Source of the DNA: Paraburkholderia terricola
Lineage (GTDB): Bacteria > Pseudomonadota > Gammaproteobacteria > Burkholderiales > Burkholderiaceae
Direction: 5' to 3'
Length of the DNA: 64,000 nt
Assembly: GCF_900142195.1 (NCBI RefSeq)
Contig: NZ_FRAB01000020.1
Span: 1 to 64,000 of the forward strand
A model generated the notes under the pieces. That model was not told the origin of the DNA. It made no database searches and worked only from the letters and a program-made list of their open reading frames with translations. Positions 41,760-51,666 of the stretch are shown here, in pieces (position 1 is the first letter of the stretch; the number at the start of each line of letters is the position of its first letter). A program made the translations under genes and the position numbers.

Positions 41760-44700
41760 CTAGGCCCGCTCCAACGCCGCCATCTCACGCACGATCACCA
41801 GCAGCATCGACAGGCTCGCGCCGCCCGTGGCCCGCAGATCGGCAAGCAGCCGCGCATAGCGCTCCAGTTGCGCGGCGCGCTTCTCACGCCATGCCTGAAC
41901 CAACGTATCGGGCGTCGACGCTTCGTCGGCATGGGCCAATGCGCTCGTGGTCAGCGCGCGTTTGAGGCGCCCCAGTTCGGCCAGCGCCGTGGCGCGCGCC
42001 AGCATGTCCCAGTGCGACGGCGCCGGCAGTGAAGCCGCGCGCTCGCTGATCCAGCCGTAGTTGAGCAGCGTGCCGAGCGCGAAGTAGACGCCCGCCACCA
42101 GTTCGAGGCTGCGCGCGCAGGTCGACGCCACTTCGGCGATGTCGAGCAGAGCCGCCGAAATCTCGCCGCTTGCGATCCGCACCGCCAACTCGCTATCGAC
42201 GCCCGCATCCACCAGCACGCGCTGGCGCTCGGACAGCGCTTCGAGATCGGCGCCCGGCAACAGCGCGGGCCATTGCGGCGCGAGGCGTTGCGCGGCGTCG
42301 CGGCAGCGCGCGAGCAAATCGGCCACATCGCCCTCGCTGATCGCGCCCGCTTGCAAATGCCGCAGGAACCACAACGCCGAATGCTCCACGAGCCGCGCGA
42401 CCTCGACGAACATGCGCGCCTGCACGTCGTCGGCGACGCGGTTATCGAGCGCGTCGATGCTGCGCCATACGTCGTCGAGATCGAACACGTCGCGCGCCAT
42501 GATGCAGGCGCGCACGATGGCGCCCGGCTGCGCATCGGTTTCTTCCATCAGGCGATGCACGAACTCGCAACCCACACGGTTCACCAGCGCGTTGGTCAGA
42601 TGCGTCGCGAGAATTTCGCGGCGCAACGGGTGGCGCTGCATCGGCTCGCTGAAGCGTTGCCGCAACGGTTTCGGAAAATAGTCGACCAGCATGTCGGCGA
42701 CGAGCGGGTCTTCCGGCATCGACGATTCGAGCAGCGCGTCGTACAGCCACATCTTGCTATAGGCGAGCAGCACCGCGCGTTCGGGCGTGGTGAGACCTTG
42801 TCTCGCGGTGAGCCGTTCGACGACTTCCTCATCGGAGGGCAGAAACTCGATCGCGCGATTCAGCCGGCCCGCGCGTTCGAGGTAGCGCATCAGGCGCGCC
42901 TCGGCATCGAACAGTTCGACGCTGTAGCGGCCCGCGATCGACAGCGCCTGCGTCTGGTAATAGTTGTCCTGCAACACGAGCAGGCCCACTTCGTCGGTCA
43001 TTTCCGCGAGCAGCGCATTGCGCTGCTTCTCGGTCATTTCCCCATCCGCGACGACGAGGCCCAGCAGAATCTTGATGTTGACCTCGTGGTCCGAGCAGTC
43101 GACGCCCGCGGAATTGTCGATCGCATCGGTATTGATGCGGCCGCCGCGCTGCGCGAATTCGATGCGCCCGAGTTGCGTGAGACCGAGATTGCCGCCCTCG
43201 GCCACCACCTTGCAGCGCAGATCCGCGCCGTTCACGCGGATCGCGTCGTTGGCGCGGTCGCCGACTTGCAGATGCGTCTCGCGGCTCGCCTTCACATAGG
43301 TGCCGATGCCGCCGTTATAGAGCAGATCGACCGGCGCCTGCAGAATCGCGCGCATCAGTTCAGCGGGCGCGAGCGCCGCCGCGCTGATGCCGAGCGCCGC
43401 CTGCACCGCCGGCGAGAGCGGAATCGTCTTGGCCGTGCGCGGAAACACGCCGCCGCCCGCAGAGATCAGCGAGGGATCGTAATCGGCCCAGCTCGACCGG
43501 TCGAGAACGAAGAGCCGCCCGCGCTCGGCAAGACTGACCGCCGGATCGGGATTCGGGTCGAGAAAGATATGCCGGTGATCGAACGCGGCGACGAGCTTGA
43601 TATGCGGCGACAGCAGCATGCCGTTGCCGAACACGTCGCCCGACATGTCGCCGACGCCGACCACGGTGAAATCCGTTGTCTGCGTATCGACGCCCATTTC
43701 GCGGAAGTGCCGCTTGACCGACTCCCACGCGCCGCGCGCGGTGATCGCCATTTTCTTGTGGTCGTAGCCGACCGAGCCGCCCGACGCGAACGCGTCGTCG
43801 AGCCAGAAACCGTATTCCTGTGAGATCGCGTTGGCGTAGTCGGAGAAGGTGGCGGTGCCTTTGTCGGCGGCCACCACCAGATACGGGTCGTCGGGATCGT
43901 GCCGCACCACCTCGGGCGGCGGCGCCAGCGCCGTGCCCGAGAGGTTGTCCGTCAGATCGAGCAGGCCGCGCAAAAAGGTCTGATAGCACGCCACGCCTTC
44001 ACGCATCCACGCGTCGCGCTCGCTTTGCGGCGGCGGATTCTTCACGACGAAGCCGCCCTTGGAGCCGACCGGCACGATCACCACGTTCTTCACCATCTGC
44101 GCCTTCATCAGCCCGAGCACTTCCGTGCGGAAGTCCTCGCGCCGGTCCGACCAGCGCAAGCCGCCGCGCGCCACACGCCCGCCGCGCAAATGCACGCCTT
44201 CCACGCGCGGTGAATAAACCCAGATCTCGAACATCGGTTTCGGCTCGGGCAAGCCGGGCACTTGCGCCGGATCGAACTTGAACGAGAGGTACGGTTTCGG
44301 ATGTCCGTCGGCGTCGAAACGATAGTAGTTCGTGCGCTGCGTGGCCTTGATGACGCCGAGGAATTGCCGGAGTATCCGGTCCTCGTCGAGATTCGGCACC
44401 TGGTCGAGCGCGCTATCTATCTTCTTCAGCCAGCCGTCGATGCGCGCCTCGCGCGTATCGCCCAATACCGGATCGAAGCGCGCGACGAACAGTTCCACCA
44501 GCATGCGCGCGATCGCCGGGTTGCCGGTCACCGCGCGTTCGATATAAGCGTCGCTGAATGTGGAACCTACTTGGCGCAAGTACTTGGCGTAAGCGCGCAG
44601 TATCGTCACCTCGCGCGCATTCAGTTGCGCGCGCAAGACGAGGCGGTTGAAATCGTCGCTTTCTATCGCGCCGGTCCACACCTGTTCGAACGCTTCCTCG

Positions 44701-46601
44701 AAGAGATCCTTCACGCGCTCGATGTCGAATTCCGCGTCGTCCGCGAGTTCGAGGCCGAAGTCGTGAATCCACGCGGGCGTGGCGCCCAACGCCTCGATCA
44801 GATAAGGCCGTTCTTCATCGACACGCACGCCCAGATGTTCGAGCATCGGCAAGCTGCGCGACAACGCGATCGGCTGCCCCGCGCGATACACCTTGAAGCG
44901 GAACGCGCGCGGTCCCGCTTCGATCGGACGGTACAGGTTCATCGCGAGGCGCTCGCTGCCCTGCACGCGCTCGATCAACTCGATGTCGCGCACCGCGGTG
45001 CGGGCGGGGTAATCGTCGCGATAGCCGGGCGGAAACGAATCCGCGTAACGTTGCAGCAGACGGTTGCCCTGCTCTTCGCCGAACGCATCGAGCAACGCGT
45101 CGGCGAGATCGTCCTGCCAGCGGCGCGCGACCTGCACGAGCCGTGCTTCGAGTTCGCGCGTGTCCACATTGGGCATGCCGCCCGGCTTGGCATGCACCAC
45201 AAAGTGAATGCGCGCGAGCGTCGACTCCGAAAGCAGCGGCGTGAATTCGACACTGGCGCCGTTGAAGGCGTCGGCCAGCAGATTCGCAATGCGCTGGCGC
45301 AGGTCGGTGTTGTACTTGTCACGCGGCACGAACACGAGGCACGACACGAAACGGTCGAAGCGGTCGCGCCGCACGAACAGGCGCGTGCGCTGATGTTCCT
45401 GCAAACGCAGCACGCCGAGCGCGGTGTCGTAGAGCTGATTCTCGTCGGCCTGAAAAAGCTCGTCACGCGGATAGGTTTCGAGCACCGTCACCAGCGATTT
45501 GGCGAGATGACCTTTCGGCAGGAATCCCGCCCTTCGCACGATATTCGCGCATTTGCGCCGCACGATCGGAATCTCCGAGGCCGACACGAAATACGCGGTG
45601 GACGTATAGAGGCCGATGAAACGCCGCTCGCCCGCCACCTTGCCGTCCGCGCCGGTCAGCTTGATGCCGACATAGTCGAGATAGCCGGGCCGGTGCACCG
45701 TCGCGCGCGAATTGGCCTTGGTCAGAAAGATCGGCGACGAACTGGAGATGATCTCGGCGGCGGCCGGCGGCAAGGACGTGACTTCGGCCGCGCCAGCAGT
45801 TCGCAGCGCATCGCGCAGGATGCCGAGGCCGGAGCCCGGCACCGCGCGCAAACCGTAGCCGAGGTCGTGCTGCACCAGTTCGTAGTCGCGCTGGCCGAGA
45901 AAGGTGAAGTGATCGGCCACCATCCATTCGAGGAACGCGCGCGCCTCCAGACCTTCCGGCCCGCCCTCGCCGGCCTTCATGCCCTTGATGGTGGCGCGCG
46001 CGAGTTCGACGATCTTCGGCCAGTCTTCAACCGCGGCGCGCACGTCGCGCAGCACGCCGGCGATTTCCTCGCGCAACGCGTCGAGCTTTGCCGCATCGCC
46101 GCAACGGTCCACTTCGAAGTGGATGAACGACGTGAGCTGCGAGCGCGTATCGGCGGCGTCCTCGGCGCCCTGGCTCACGCGTTCGATGCCGCCGTCGGGT
46201 CCACGCCAGATGCGAAACACCGGATGCACGACCGAGTGCAGCGCGAGCCCATGACGGTTCACCGACATCGATACCGAATCGACGAGAAACGGCATGTCGT
46301 CGTTGACGATCTCGATCACCGTGTGATCGGAGTGCCAGCCGTGCTGTTCGAGGATCGGGTTATAGACGCGCAGCCGTTCGCTGCCCGGCACGAAGCGCTG
46401 CGCGGTTTGCCAATGCGCGAGCGCCGCGCCGTACAGATCGGCAATCGAGCGGCTTTGCAGATCGTCGGCGTCGACGAAGTCGTAGTAGTGCCGCAGGAAA
46501 GGATCGACGACGTTGAAGGTCGGCTCGGGCAAGCGCCCCCTCGCAAACTCGACGACATCGTTCAGCAAATGCGTGACGGCTTCTTCGTTCTTTGCTTGCA
46601 T
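41760..46601 (-). CDS. gdhB: NAD-specific glutamate dehydrogenase, large (GDH-180) type
   Basis: A 1613-residue, NAD-dependent enzyme that deaminates glutamate to 2-oxoglutarate, a length normal for the 180-kDa class. N-terminal ACT-like regulatory part, central catalytic Rossmann region (HLRGGRVARGGLRWSDRRED, then VIVPVGSKGGFVVKNPP), then a long helical C-terminus. GGGGGAG before ATG 46601 fixes the start. Monocistronic. The gene symbol follows Pseudomonas usage; other names exist. Confidence 0.92.
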   Translation of the reverse strand: MQAKNEEAVTHLLNDVVEFARGRLPEPTFNVVDPFLRHYYDFVDADDLQSRSIADLYGAALAHWQTAQRFVPGSERLRVYNPILEQHGWHSDHTVIEIVNDDMPFLVDSVSMSVNRHGLALHSVVHPVFRIWRGPDGGIERVSQGAEDAADTRSQLTSFIHFEVDRCGDAAKLDALREEIAGVLRDVRAAVEDWPKIVELARATIKGMKAGEGGPEGLEARAFLEWMVADHFTFLGQRDYELVQHDLGYGLRAVPGSGLGILRDALRTAGAAEVTSLPPAAAEIISSSSPIFLTKANSRATVHRPGYLDYVGIKLTGADGKVAGERRFIGLYTSTAYFVSASEIPIVRRKCANIVRRAGFLPKGHLAKSLVTVLETYPRDELFQADENQLYDTALGVLRLQEHQRTRLFVRRDRFDRFVSCLVFVPRDKYNTDLRQRIANLLADAFNGASVEFTPLLSESTLARIHFVVHAKPGGMPNVDTRELEARLVQVARRWQDDLADALLDAFGEEQGNRLLQRYADSFPPGYRDDYPARTAVRDIELIERVQGSERLAMNLYRPIEAGPRAFRFKVYRAGQPIALSRSLPMLEHLGVRVDEERPYLIEALGATPAWIHDFGLELADDAEFDIERVKDLFEEAFEQVWTGAIESDDFNRLVLRAQLNAREVTILRAYAKYLRQVGSTFSDAYIERAVTGNPAIARMLVELFVARFDPVLGDTREARIDGWLKKIDSALDQVPNLDEDRILRQFLGVIKATQRTNYYRFDADGHPKPYLSFKFDPAQVPGLPEPKPMFEIWVYSPRVEGVHLRGGRVARGGLRWSDRREDFRTEVLGLMKAQMVKNVVIVPVGSKGGFVVKNPPPQSERDAWMREGVACYQTFLRGLLDLTDNLSGTALAPPPEVVRHDPDDPYLVVAADKGTATFSDYANAISQEYGFWLDDAFASGGSVGYDHKKMAITARGAWESVKRHFREMGVDTQTTDFTVVGVGDMSGDVFGNGMLLSPHIKLVAAFDHRHIFLDPNPDPAVSLAERGRLFVLDRSSWADYDPSLISAGGGVFPRTAKTIPLSPAVQAALGISAAALAPAELMRAILQAPVDLLYNGGIGTYVKASRETHLQVGDRANDAIRVNGADLRCKVVAEGGNLGLTQLGRIEFAQRGGRINTDAIDNSAGVDCSDHEVNIKILLGLVVADGEMTEKQRNALLAEMTDEVGLLVLQDNYYQTQALSIAGRYSVELFDAEARLMRYLERAGRLNRAIEFLPSDEEVVERLTARQGLTTPERAVLLAYSKMWLYDALLESSMPEDPLVADMLVDYFPKPLRQRFSEPMQRHPLRREILATHLTNALVNRVGCEFVHRLMEETDAQPGAIVRACIMARDVFDLDDVWRSIDALDNRVADDVQARMFVEVARLVEHSALWFLRHLQAGAISEGDVADLLARCRDAAQRLAPQWPALLPGADLEALSERQRVLVDAGVDSELAVRIASGEISAALLDIAEVASTCARSLELVAGVYFALGTLLNYGWISERAASLPAPSHWDMLARATALAELGRLKRALTTSALAHADEASTPDTLVQAWREKRAAQLERYARLLADLRATGGASLSMLLVIVREMAALERA

Positions 46602-46740
46602 GATGAACTCCCCCGGCTGGCGGCAATGGCGCGTATTCGCCCGATTCGCATGCAACGTCTCAACGTCTGAATGGGGATTATGCGCCTGCCGCCCCGCGAT
46701 GCGATGCGCGACCCCACTTAGGTTATACCCGCTGCCCCGG

Positions 46741-47517
46741 TTAAAGCACAGCCTTCGAAACGGCGGGCTGTTGCGCGAGCCACGCATGGACCTGAGCGCC
46801 GATCCACGCGGGGTCGTCGTGCGGCAGATCGTGACCGGCCCACGGATGCTCGCGATGCGTCGCGCCCCACGCGGCCGCGAGCTTCGACGAACATGCCGGG
46901 TTCACGAGCTTGTCGCCACGCGATGATAGAACCAGCAGCGGGCAGTCCGGCCTGACGGCCGCCGCGCGAAAACGCGCGGCGGCCCAGAGTTGCCGCAACG
47001 CATTGCCGCGGCTCACCGGCGCGCTGCGGCGAATCTCGCTCCATGCGTCGAGATCGGCGTTCAGCGTGCCGACGTTATTGCACGTCAACCGATGAATGCC
47101 ACGCTCCGCGCACGGCGCGTCGCGCCAATGCGCCGCAACGCCCGCGAGCCCCGGCCATGCCGAGGGACGCAGCCGCTCATGCATGCGGCTGAACGGCCGC
47201 ATGCTGGTGTTGATCAGCACGAGCCGTTCGATCTCGGCGGGATGACGTTGCGCCCACTCCGTCGCCACCATGCCGCCGAGCGACATCGCCAGCACGCGGT
47301 ATGGGACGCTCGCCCCGCTTTGCAAAGCGGCAATCCGCACGAAGCTGACCATCTCCGCGACCGTGGCCGGCGCGCGCGCCTGCGCGAACTCGCCGTTGCC
47401 CGGCAGATCGAGCAGCAACAGGCGCTCGCCGCCAATGGCTTCGCGCAGCGCGTCGGGCAGGCGGCCCCAGTGGCGCGTTTCGCGCGTGAGTCCGCGCAGC
47501 AGGATCCACGTGCTCAT
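46741..47517 (-). CDS. Alpha/beta hydrolase
   Basis: A 258-residue serine hydrolase. Nucleophile elbow AMSLGG with Ser79, acid in LSSRGDKLVNP, and His in WAGHDLPHDDP near 235. Its ATG overlaps the stop of the M14 peptidase gene (ATGA), so the two are translationally coupled. Substrate unknown; an ester or lactone is likely. Confidence 0.85.
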   Translation of the reverse strand: MSTWILLRGLTRETRHWGRLPDALREAIGGERLLLLDLPGNGEFAQARAPATVAEMVSFVRIAALQSGASVPYRVLAMSLGGMVATEWAQRHPAEIERLVLINTSMRPFSRMHERLRPSAWPGLAGVAAHWRDAPCAERGIHRLTCNNVGTLNADLDAWSEIRRSAPVSRGNALRQLWAAARFRAAAVRPDCPLLVLSSRGDKLVNPACSSKLAAAWGATHREHPWAGHDLPHDDPAWIGAQVHAWLAQQPAVSKAVL

Positions 47518-48548
47518 GGGGCGTCCGATTTGTACCAGTGGTCGATCGCGCTTTGCAGCAATGCCTCGCGACGGTTGCCCTGCGGCAGCCAGCGTTGCGA
47601 CGAGAAAGCCGCGCGCGCGAGAAAGTCGAGCAGGTTCGCGTGACGCCGCAGCACGCGCGCGGTGCGATGCGCCTTCACCGGATTGAACATGCCCTGACGC
47701 GAAAAGAGCTGGCGCGGATTCTTCTTGATCCACAGCCACGAGCCGAGTTCGAGTGTCATCGGCAGGAATACGTTGGGGGCCGGCGTGCGGTCATACGCGA
47801 AGTCCCATAGATCGCCGTGCAGCAGATACTGATGGCTCTGCGGTTCGAACGTATAGCCATGATGCGGATGCGAGCGCTCGAACATCGTTTTCAGCACGTA
47901 CATTTCCGGCAGATGCGGCATCAGTTTGCGAGTGCGCGCGTAGGGAAACCAGATGCTGTCGGTCCAGCCATAACCGGAGTGGCAATCGAGCGCGATACTC
48001 AAGGGCCGCGCCGCCAGTTCGCTTTCCACCACTTGCAGGAGCGCCGCGGCTTCCGGCTCCATCGGCTCGCCGTGGCGGCCGCGATACCACGGCAGCCACG
48101 CGCCCACGCGCTGACCGCCCGCGAGCAGCGGCACGCGTTCGTCGGCGTTCTGCGGCGCGTTGCGCATCAGGTCGACGCCGTTCGGATTGGCGCGCGTCGC
48201 CGCCCACATGCCGCCGGGATTGACGATCGGCATGAAGACCAGACGAATCGACTGCAATTGCCGCACCAGCAACTCATCCCATTCGAGGCGCGCGAGCAGC
48301 GCGCGCATGTAGTCGAGTACGAGTTGCGAGCCGATGCGTTCGAGTCCGTGGATGCCGCCGAAGAATCCGATCGCGGGCGCGAGCGGATCGGTCGAGCCGA
48401 TACTCGCCGTGTGCACGGTGAATTGCCGGCCACGCACCGTCGTCTCGCAGACAGAACGGATCTCGAAGCTGGCGCTGCCCTGCTCGAGAATCGTCTTGAG
48501 ATCTTCATACTCCGCGAAACTGTCGGGAAGAAAGCTCAAAGGCTGCAT
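47514..48548 (-). CDS. M14 family zinc carboxypeptidase-like protein
   Basis: A 344-residue metallopeptidase-like protein. Zinc ligands His67 and Glu70 (GGIHGLER) and His190 (LDCHSGYGW), with substrate-binding Arg near 119-129 (ANPNGVDLMRN). No signal peptide, so cytosolic; it may trim peptidoglycan peptides or act as a deacylase-type M14. Coupled to the downstream alpha/beta hydrolase. ATG 48548 is the family-like start; the frame upstream is open but non-coding. Confidence 0.85.
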   Translation of the reverse strand: MQPLSFLPDSFAEYEDLKTILEQGSASFEIRSVCETTVRGRQFTVHTASIGSTDPLAPAIGFFGGIHGLERIGSQLVLDYMRALLARLEWDELLVRQLQSIRLVFMPIVNPGGMWAATRANPNGVDLMRNAPQNADERVPLLAGGQRVGAWLPWYRGRHGEPMEPEAAALLQVVESELAARPLSIALDCHSGYGWTDSIWFPYARTRKLMPHLPEMYVLKTMFERSHPHHGYTFEPQSHQYLLHGDLWDFAYDRTPAPNVFLPMTLELGSWLWIKKNPRQLFSRQGMFNPVKAHRTARVLRRHANLLDFLARAAFSSQRWLPQGNRREALLQSAIDHWYKSDAP

Positions 48549-48844
48549 GACGACGTCGAATGGAACTGCGAGGTTATGGGGGGCGGCGAGCCGCAGACGC
48601 AATATAGCCTGGCGCCGCGCGATCATGCGGGTGGCGTGAGGCGTAGTTGCAAAGCGTGTCATCCGTATGTCATTTTCCGCTCGAAGGAATGCCTCGGGTG
48701 CGCCCTGGGTGCGGCCTTTTTCGACGGCGGAAAACATTCACGGAGATGTAGTCGTCTAGACGTTACGATGCCTTCACTCAACCGTCACAGACGCTTTCTA
48801 GAATGAGTCCACACAGGCCCGTAGCGGCCGGAAAAGAGGTACTC
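48549..48844. other. Intergenic between M14 and phnC genes
   Basis: A 296-base divergent promoter region. No gene, and no clear Pho box was recognised. Confidence 0.4.
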
Positions 48845-49756
48845 ATGGCAGCGACGCCGGACGCAATCCGTATCGAACGGTTGAGCAAGACGTTCAGCAA
48901 CGGCCGCAAGGCCCTGGACGAAATCGATCTGCGCGTCGAGCCCGGCGAGATGGTTGCGTTGATCGGCGCGTCGGGCTCGGGCAAGTCCACGCTGTTGCGG
49001 CATATCGCGGGCTTCACGGCCTCGGATGCGCAGCCCTCGCAGATCGCGATTCTCGGCCGGCCGATTCAGCAGAACGGCCGGATCGTGCGGGAAGTGCGCA
49101 GCATTCGCCGCGACATCGGCTTCGTGTTTCAGCAATTCAATCTGGTGAACCGGCTTTCCGTCGAGACCAACGTGCTGATCGGCGCGCTGTCGCGTCTGCC
49201 GTGGTGGCGCCGTCTCACCGGGCGTTTTCCGGGCCCGGAGCGGGCCCTGTCGATGGCCGCGCTCAACGAGGTCGGCATCGGCGAACACGCGCGCGAGCGC
49301 GCCGCGAACCTCTCCGGCGGACAGCAGCAACGCGCGGCCCTGGCGCGGGCGCTGGTGCAGCGCGCGCGCATCGTGCTCGCCGACGAACCGATCGCCTCGC
49401 TCGACCCCGAATCGTCGCGCCGCGTGATGGACATGCTGCGCACGCTGAACGCCGAACATCGGCTCACGGTGCTGGTGTCGCTGCATCAGGTCGACTTCGC
49501 CATGCAGTATTGCCCGCGCACCGTCGCGCTGCGGCGCGGCAAGGTGGTGTACGACGGCCCCTCCGCGGCGCTCAGCCCCGCGCTGCTCAAGCAGCTCTAT
49601 GGCGACGACGTCCACGAACTGCTCGATGACGCGGACCCTGGCGCGACCGGCACCGCAAGCAACGCCGCCGGGATGGAAAGCAGCGCGCGGCTCCAGGCCC
49701 CCCCATCCACCGCGACGCGCTACGCGTTCGCCCTCGACCCGGCGCACTCGAACTGA
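48845..49756 (+). CDS. phnC: Phosphonate ABC transporter ATPase
   Basis: A 303-residue ATPase. Walker A GASGSGKST at 41-49, signature LSGGQQQRAALARAL, Walker B VLADEPIASLDPES. A non-conserved tail of about 40 residues follows the usual end. GAGGT before ATG 48845. First gene of phnCDE. There are no C-P lyase or phosphonatase genes nearby, so the imported compound must be used by distant enzymes. Confidence 0.93.
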   Translation: MAATPDAIRIERLSKTFSNGRKALDEIDLRVEPGEMVALIGASGSGKSTLLRHIAGFTASDAQPSQIAILGRPIQQNGRIVREVRSIRRDIGFVFQQFNLVNRLSVETNVLIGALSRLPWWRRLTGRFPGPERALSMAALNEVGIGEHARERAANLSGGQQQRAALARALVQRARIVLADEPIASLDPESSRRVMDMLRTLNAEHRLTVLVSLHQVDFAMQYCPRTVALRRGKVVYDGPSAALSPALLKQLYGDDVHELLDDADPGATGTASNAAGMESSARLQAPPSTATRYAFALDPAHSN

Positions 49757-49797
49757 GCGCGCCAATCCACTGTATTCATTCAACCGGACCTCAACCG

Positions 49798-50775
49798 ATG
49801 AAACTCCTGCGTTCATTGATCACGCTGACGCTCGGCGCGGCGGCCCTTGCCTGCGTCGCTACCGCGCAAGCCGAGGACATCAACCTCGGCATCATCTCGA
49901 CGGATTCGTCCTCGGTGCTCAAACAGCGCTGGGAACCGCTGATCGAGGACATGAACCGGCAAACCGGCCTGAACGTGAAGGCATTCTTCGCGACGGACTA
50001 CGCCGGCATTATCGAAGGCATGCGCTTTAACAAGGTACAGGTCGGCTATTTCGGCAATGCGTCGGCGATCGAAGCGGTGGATCGCTCGCAAGGCGAAGTG
50101 TTCGCGAAGGTCCTGTATGCCAACGGCGACGCCGGTTACTACTCCGTGCTGGTCACCAACGTGAACAGCCGCTTCAAGACGCTCGACGACGTATTCAAAA
50201 ACACCAGGGACGTCACGCTCGGTTTCGGCGACCCCAACTCCACATCGGGCACGCTGATTCCCGGCTATTACCTCTTCGCCCAACGCAATGTGCCGGTGAA
50301 GACGTCGTTCAAGACGGTGCTGCCGTCGAGCCACGAGGCGAATCTGCTCGCCGTGGTGAACAACAAGATCGACATCGCCACCAACAACACCGAGATGCTC
50401 GACACGCTGAAAAAGCAGCACCCGGACAAGTTCGCGCAAGTCCGCGTGCTGTGGACCTCGCCGCTGATTCCGTCCGATCCGCTCGTGTGGCGCAAGGATC
50501 TGCCGCAAGCGACCAAGGACAAGCTGCGCAACTTCTTCCTGAACTATGCGAAGACCGATCCGCGCGAAAAAGCGGTGATGGCCGCGATTACCGGCTATGG
50601 CGGCTTCGCGGCGTCGTCGGATGCGCAGTTGCTGCCGATCCGCCAGGTTGCGCTGTTCCAGCAGAAGCAGAAGATCGAGAGCGACACGCATCTCTCCGAC
50701 GACGACCGCAAGACCCAGTTGGCCGCGCTCGACGCGAAGCTCGCCGCGCTCGGCAACGTGCAATCGAAGCAATGA
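49798..50775 (+). CDS. phnD: Phosphonate substrate-binding protein
   Basis: A 325-residue periplasmic binding protein. Signal peptide about 1-25 (ending ATAQA before EDINLGI). PhnD-typical segments: FFATDYAGIIEGMRFNKVQV, LGFGDPNSTSGTLIPGYYLF. Ligand class is phosphonate, phosphite or phosphate ester. Its stop overlaps the phnE start. Confidence 0.93.
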   Translation: MKLLRSLITLTLGAAALACVATAQAEDINLGIISTDSSSVLKQRWEPLIEDMNRQTGLNVKAFFATDYAGIIEGMRFNKVQVGYFGNASAIEAVDRSQGEVFAKVLYANGDAGYYSVLVTNVNSRFKTLDDVFKNTRDVTLGFGDPNSTSGTLIPGYYLFAQRNVPVKTSFKTVLPSSHEANLLAVVNNKIDIATNNTEMLDTLKKQHPDKFAQVRVLWTSPLIPSDPLVWRKDLPQATKDKLRNFFLNYAKTDPREKAVMAAITGYGGFAASSDAQLLPIRQVALFQQKQKIESDTHLSDDDRKTQLAALDAKLAALGNVQSKQ

Positions 50776-51614
50776 ACACGGCCGATCTGATCACGTCGCC
50801 GGCTCGCGCGAACGAAGCGCTCGCCGCGCGGGCGGCGCGTCATGGCCCGCCCGCCGCGGGCAAGCGCGGCTGGCTGTCGCTGGTCGGCTGGATCGCGGTG
50901 CTTGCGGTGCTGGGCGGCGCATGGCACGGCGCCGACATGCGTCCGCTGGATTTGCTGAGCGACTCCGGCAACATGGGCCAGTTCGCCAAGGACTTCTTCC
51001 CGCCGGATTTCAGCGAATGGCGCAACTATCTGCACGAGATGTACGTGACGCTTTCGGTGGCGGTGTGGGGCACCGCGCTCTCGCTCGTCTGCGCGGTGCC
51101 GTGCGGCTTGATGTCGGCGCACAACATCGCGCCGGCGTGGATCGTGCAGCCCATGCGCCGCGTGATGGACGCCTGCCGCGCGATCAATGAAATGGTGTTC
51201 GCGATGCTGTTCATCGTCGCGGTCGGCCTCGGTCCTTTCGCCGGCGTGCTGGCGCTGTGGGTGCATACCACGGGCGTGCTCGCCAAGCTCTTCGCGGAGG
51301 CGGTCGAGGCCATCGATCCGCGTCCGGCCGAAGGCGTGCGCGCAACCGGCGCGACCAGTGTCGACGAAATCGTTTATGCCGTGCTGCCGCAAGTGCTGCC
51401 GTTGTGGATCTCTTACGCGTTGTATCGCTTCGAATCGAACGTGCGCTCGGCGATGGTGGTCGGCATGGTCGGCGCGGGCGGAATCGGCGTGGTGCTGTAC
51501 GAGGCTATCCGCTCGTTTAACTATGCGCAGACCGCTGCGGTGATGCTGATGGTGGTGGTGGTCGTGACGGTGATCGATCTGGCGTCGGCGTGGCTGCGTG
51601 AGCGGGTGACTTGA
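50772..51614 (+). CDS. phnE: Phosphonate ABC permease
   Basis: A 280-residue permease with about six helices and the EAA-type loop (DPRPAEGVRATGATSVDEIV, then AVLPQVLPLWISYALYRFES). The ATG overlaps the phnD stop (ATGA). Only one permease gene is present, so the transporter probably uses a PhnE homodimer. Confidence 0.93.
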   Translation: MNTADLITSPARANEALAARAARHGPPAAGKRGWLSLVGWIAVLAVLGGAWHGADMRPLDLLSDSGNMGQFAKDFFPPDFSEWRNYLHEMYVTLSVAVWGTALSLVCAVPCGLMSAHNIAPAWIVQPMRRVMDACRAINEMVFAMLFIVAVGLGPFAGVLALWVHTTGVLAKLFAEAVEAIDPRPAEGVRATGATSVDEIVYAVLPQVLPLWISYALYRFESNVRSAMVVGMVGAGGIGVVLYEAIRSFNYAQTAAVMLMVVVVVTVIDLASAWLRERVT

Positions 51615-51666
51615 GGGTTTGGGGGGTGATTGCAGTGTGCAAGCCGAAGTGTCGTCCGCGAGCCCC

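Noticed and set aside
44262..46670. 802-codon plus-strand open frame
   Set aside because: Antisense shadow of the NAD-glutamate dehydrogenase gene; Arg/His-rich with no known domain.
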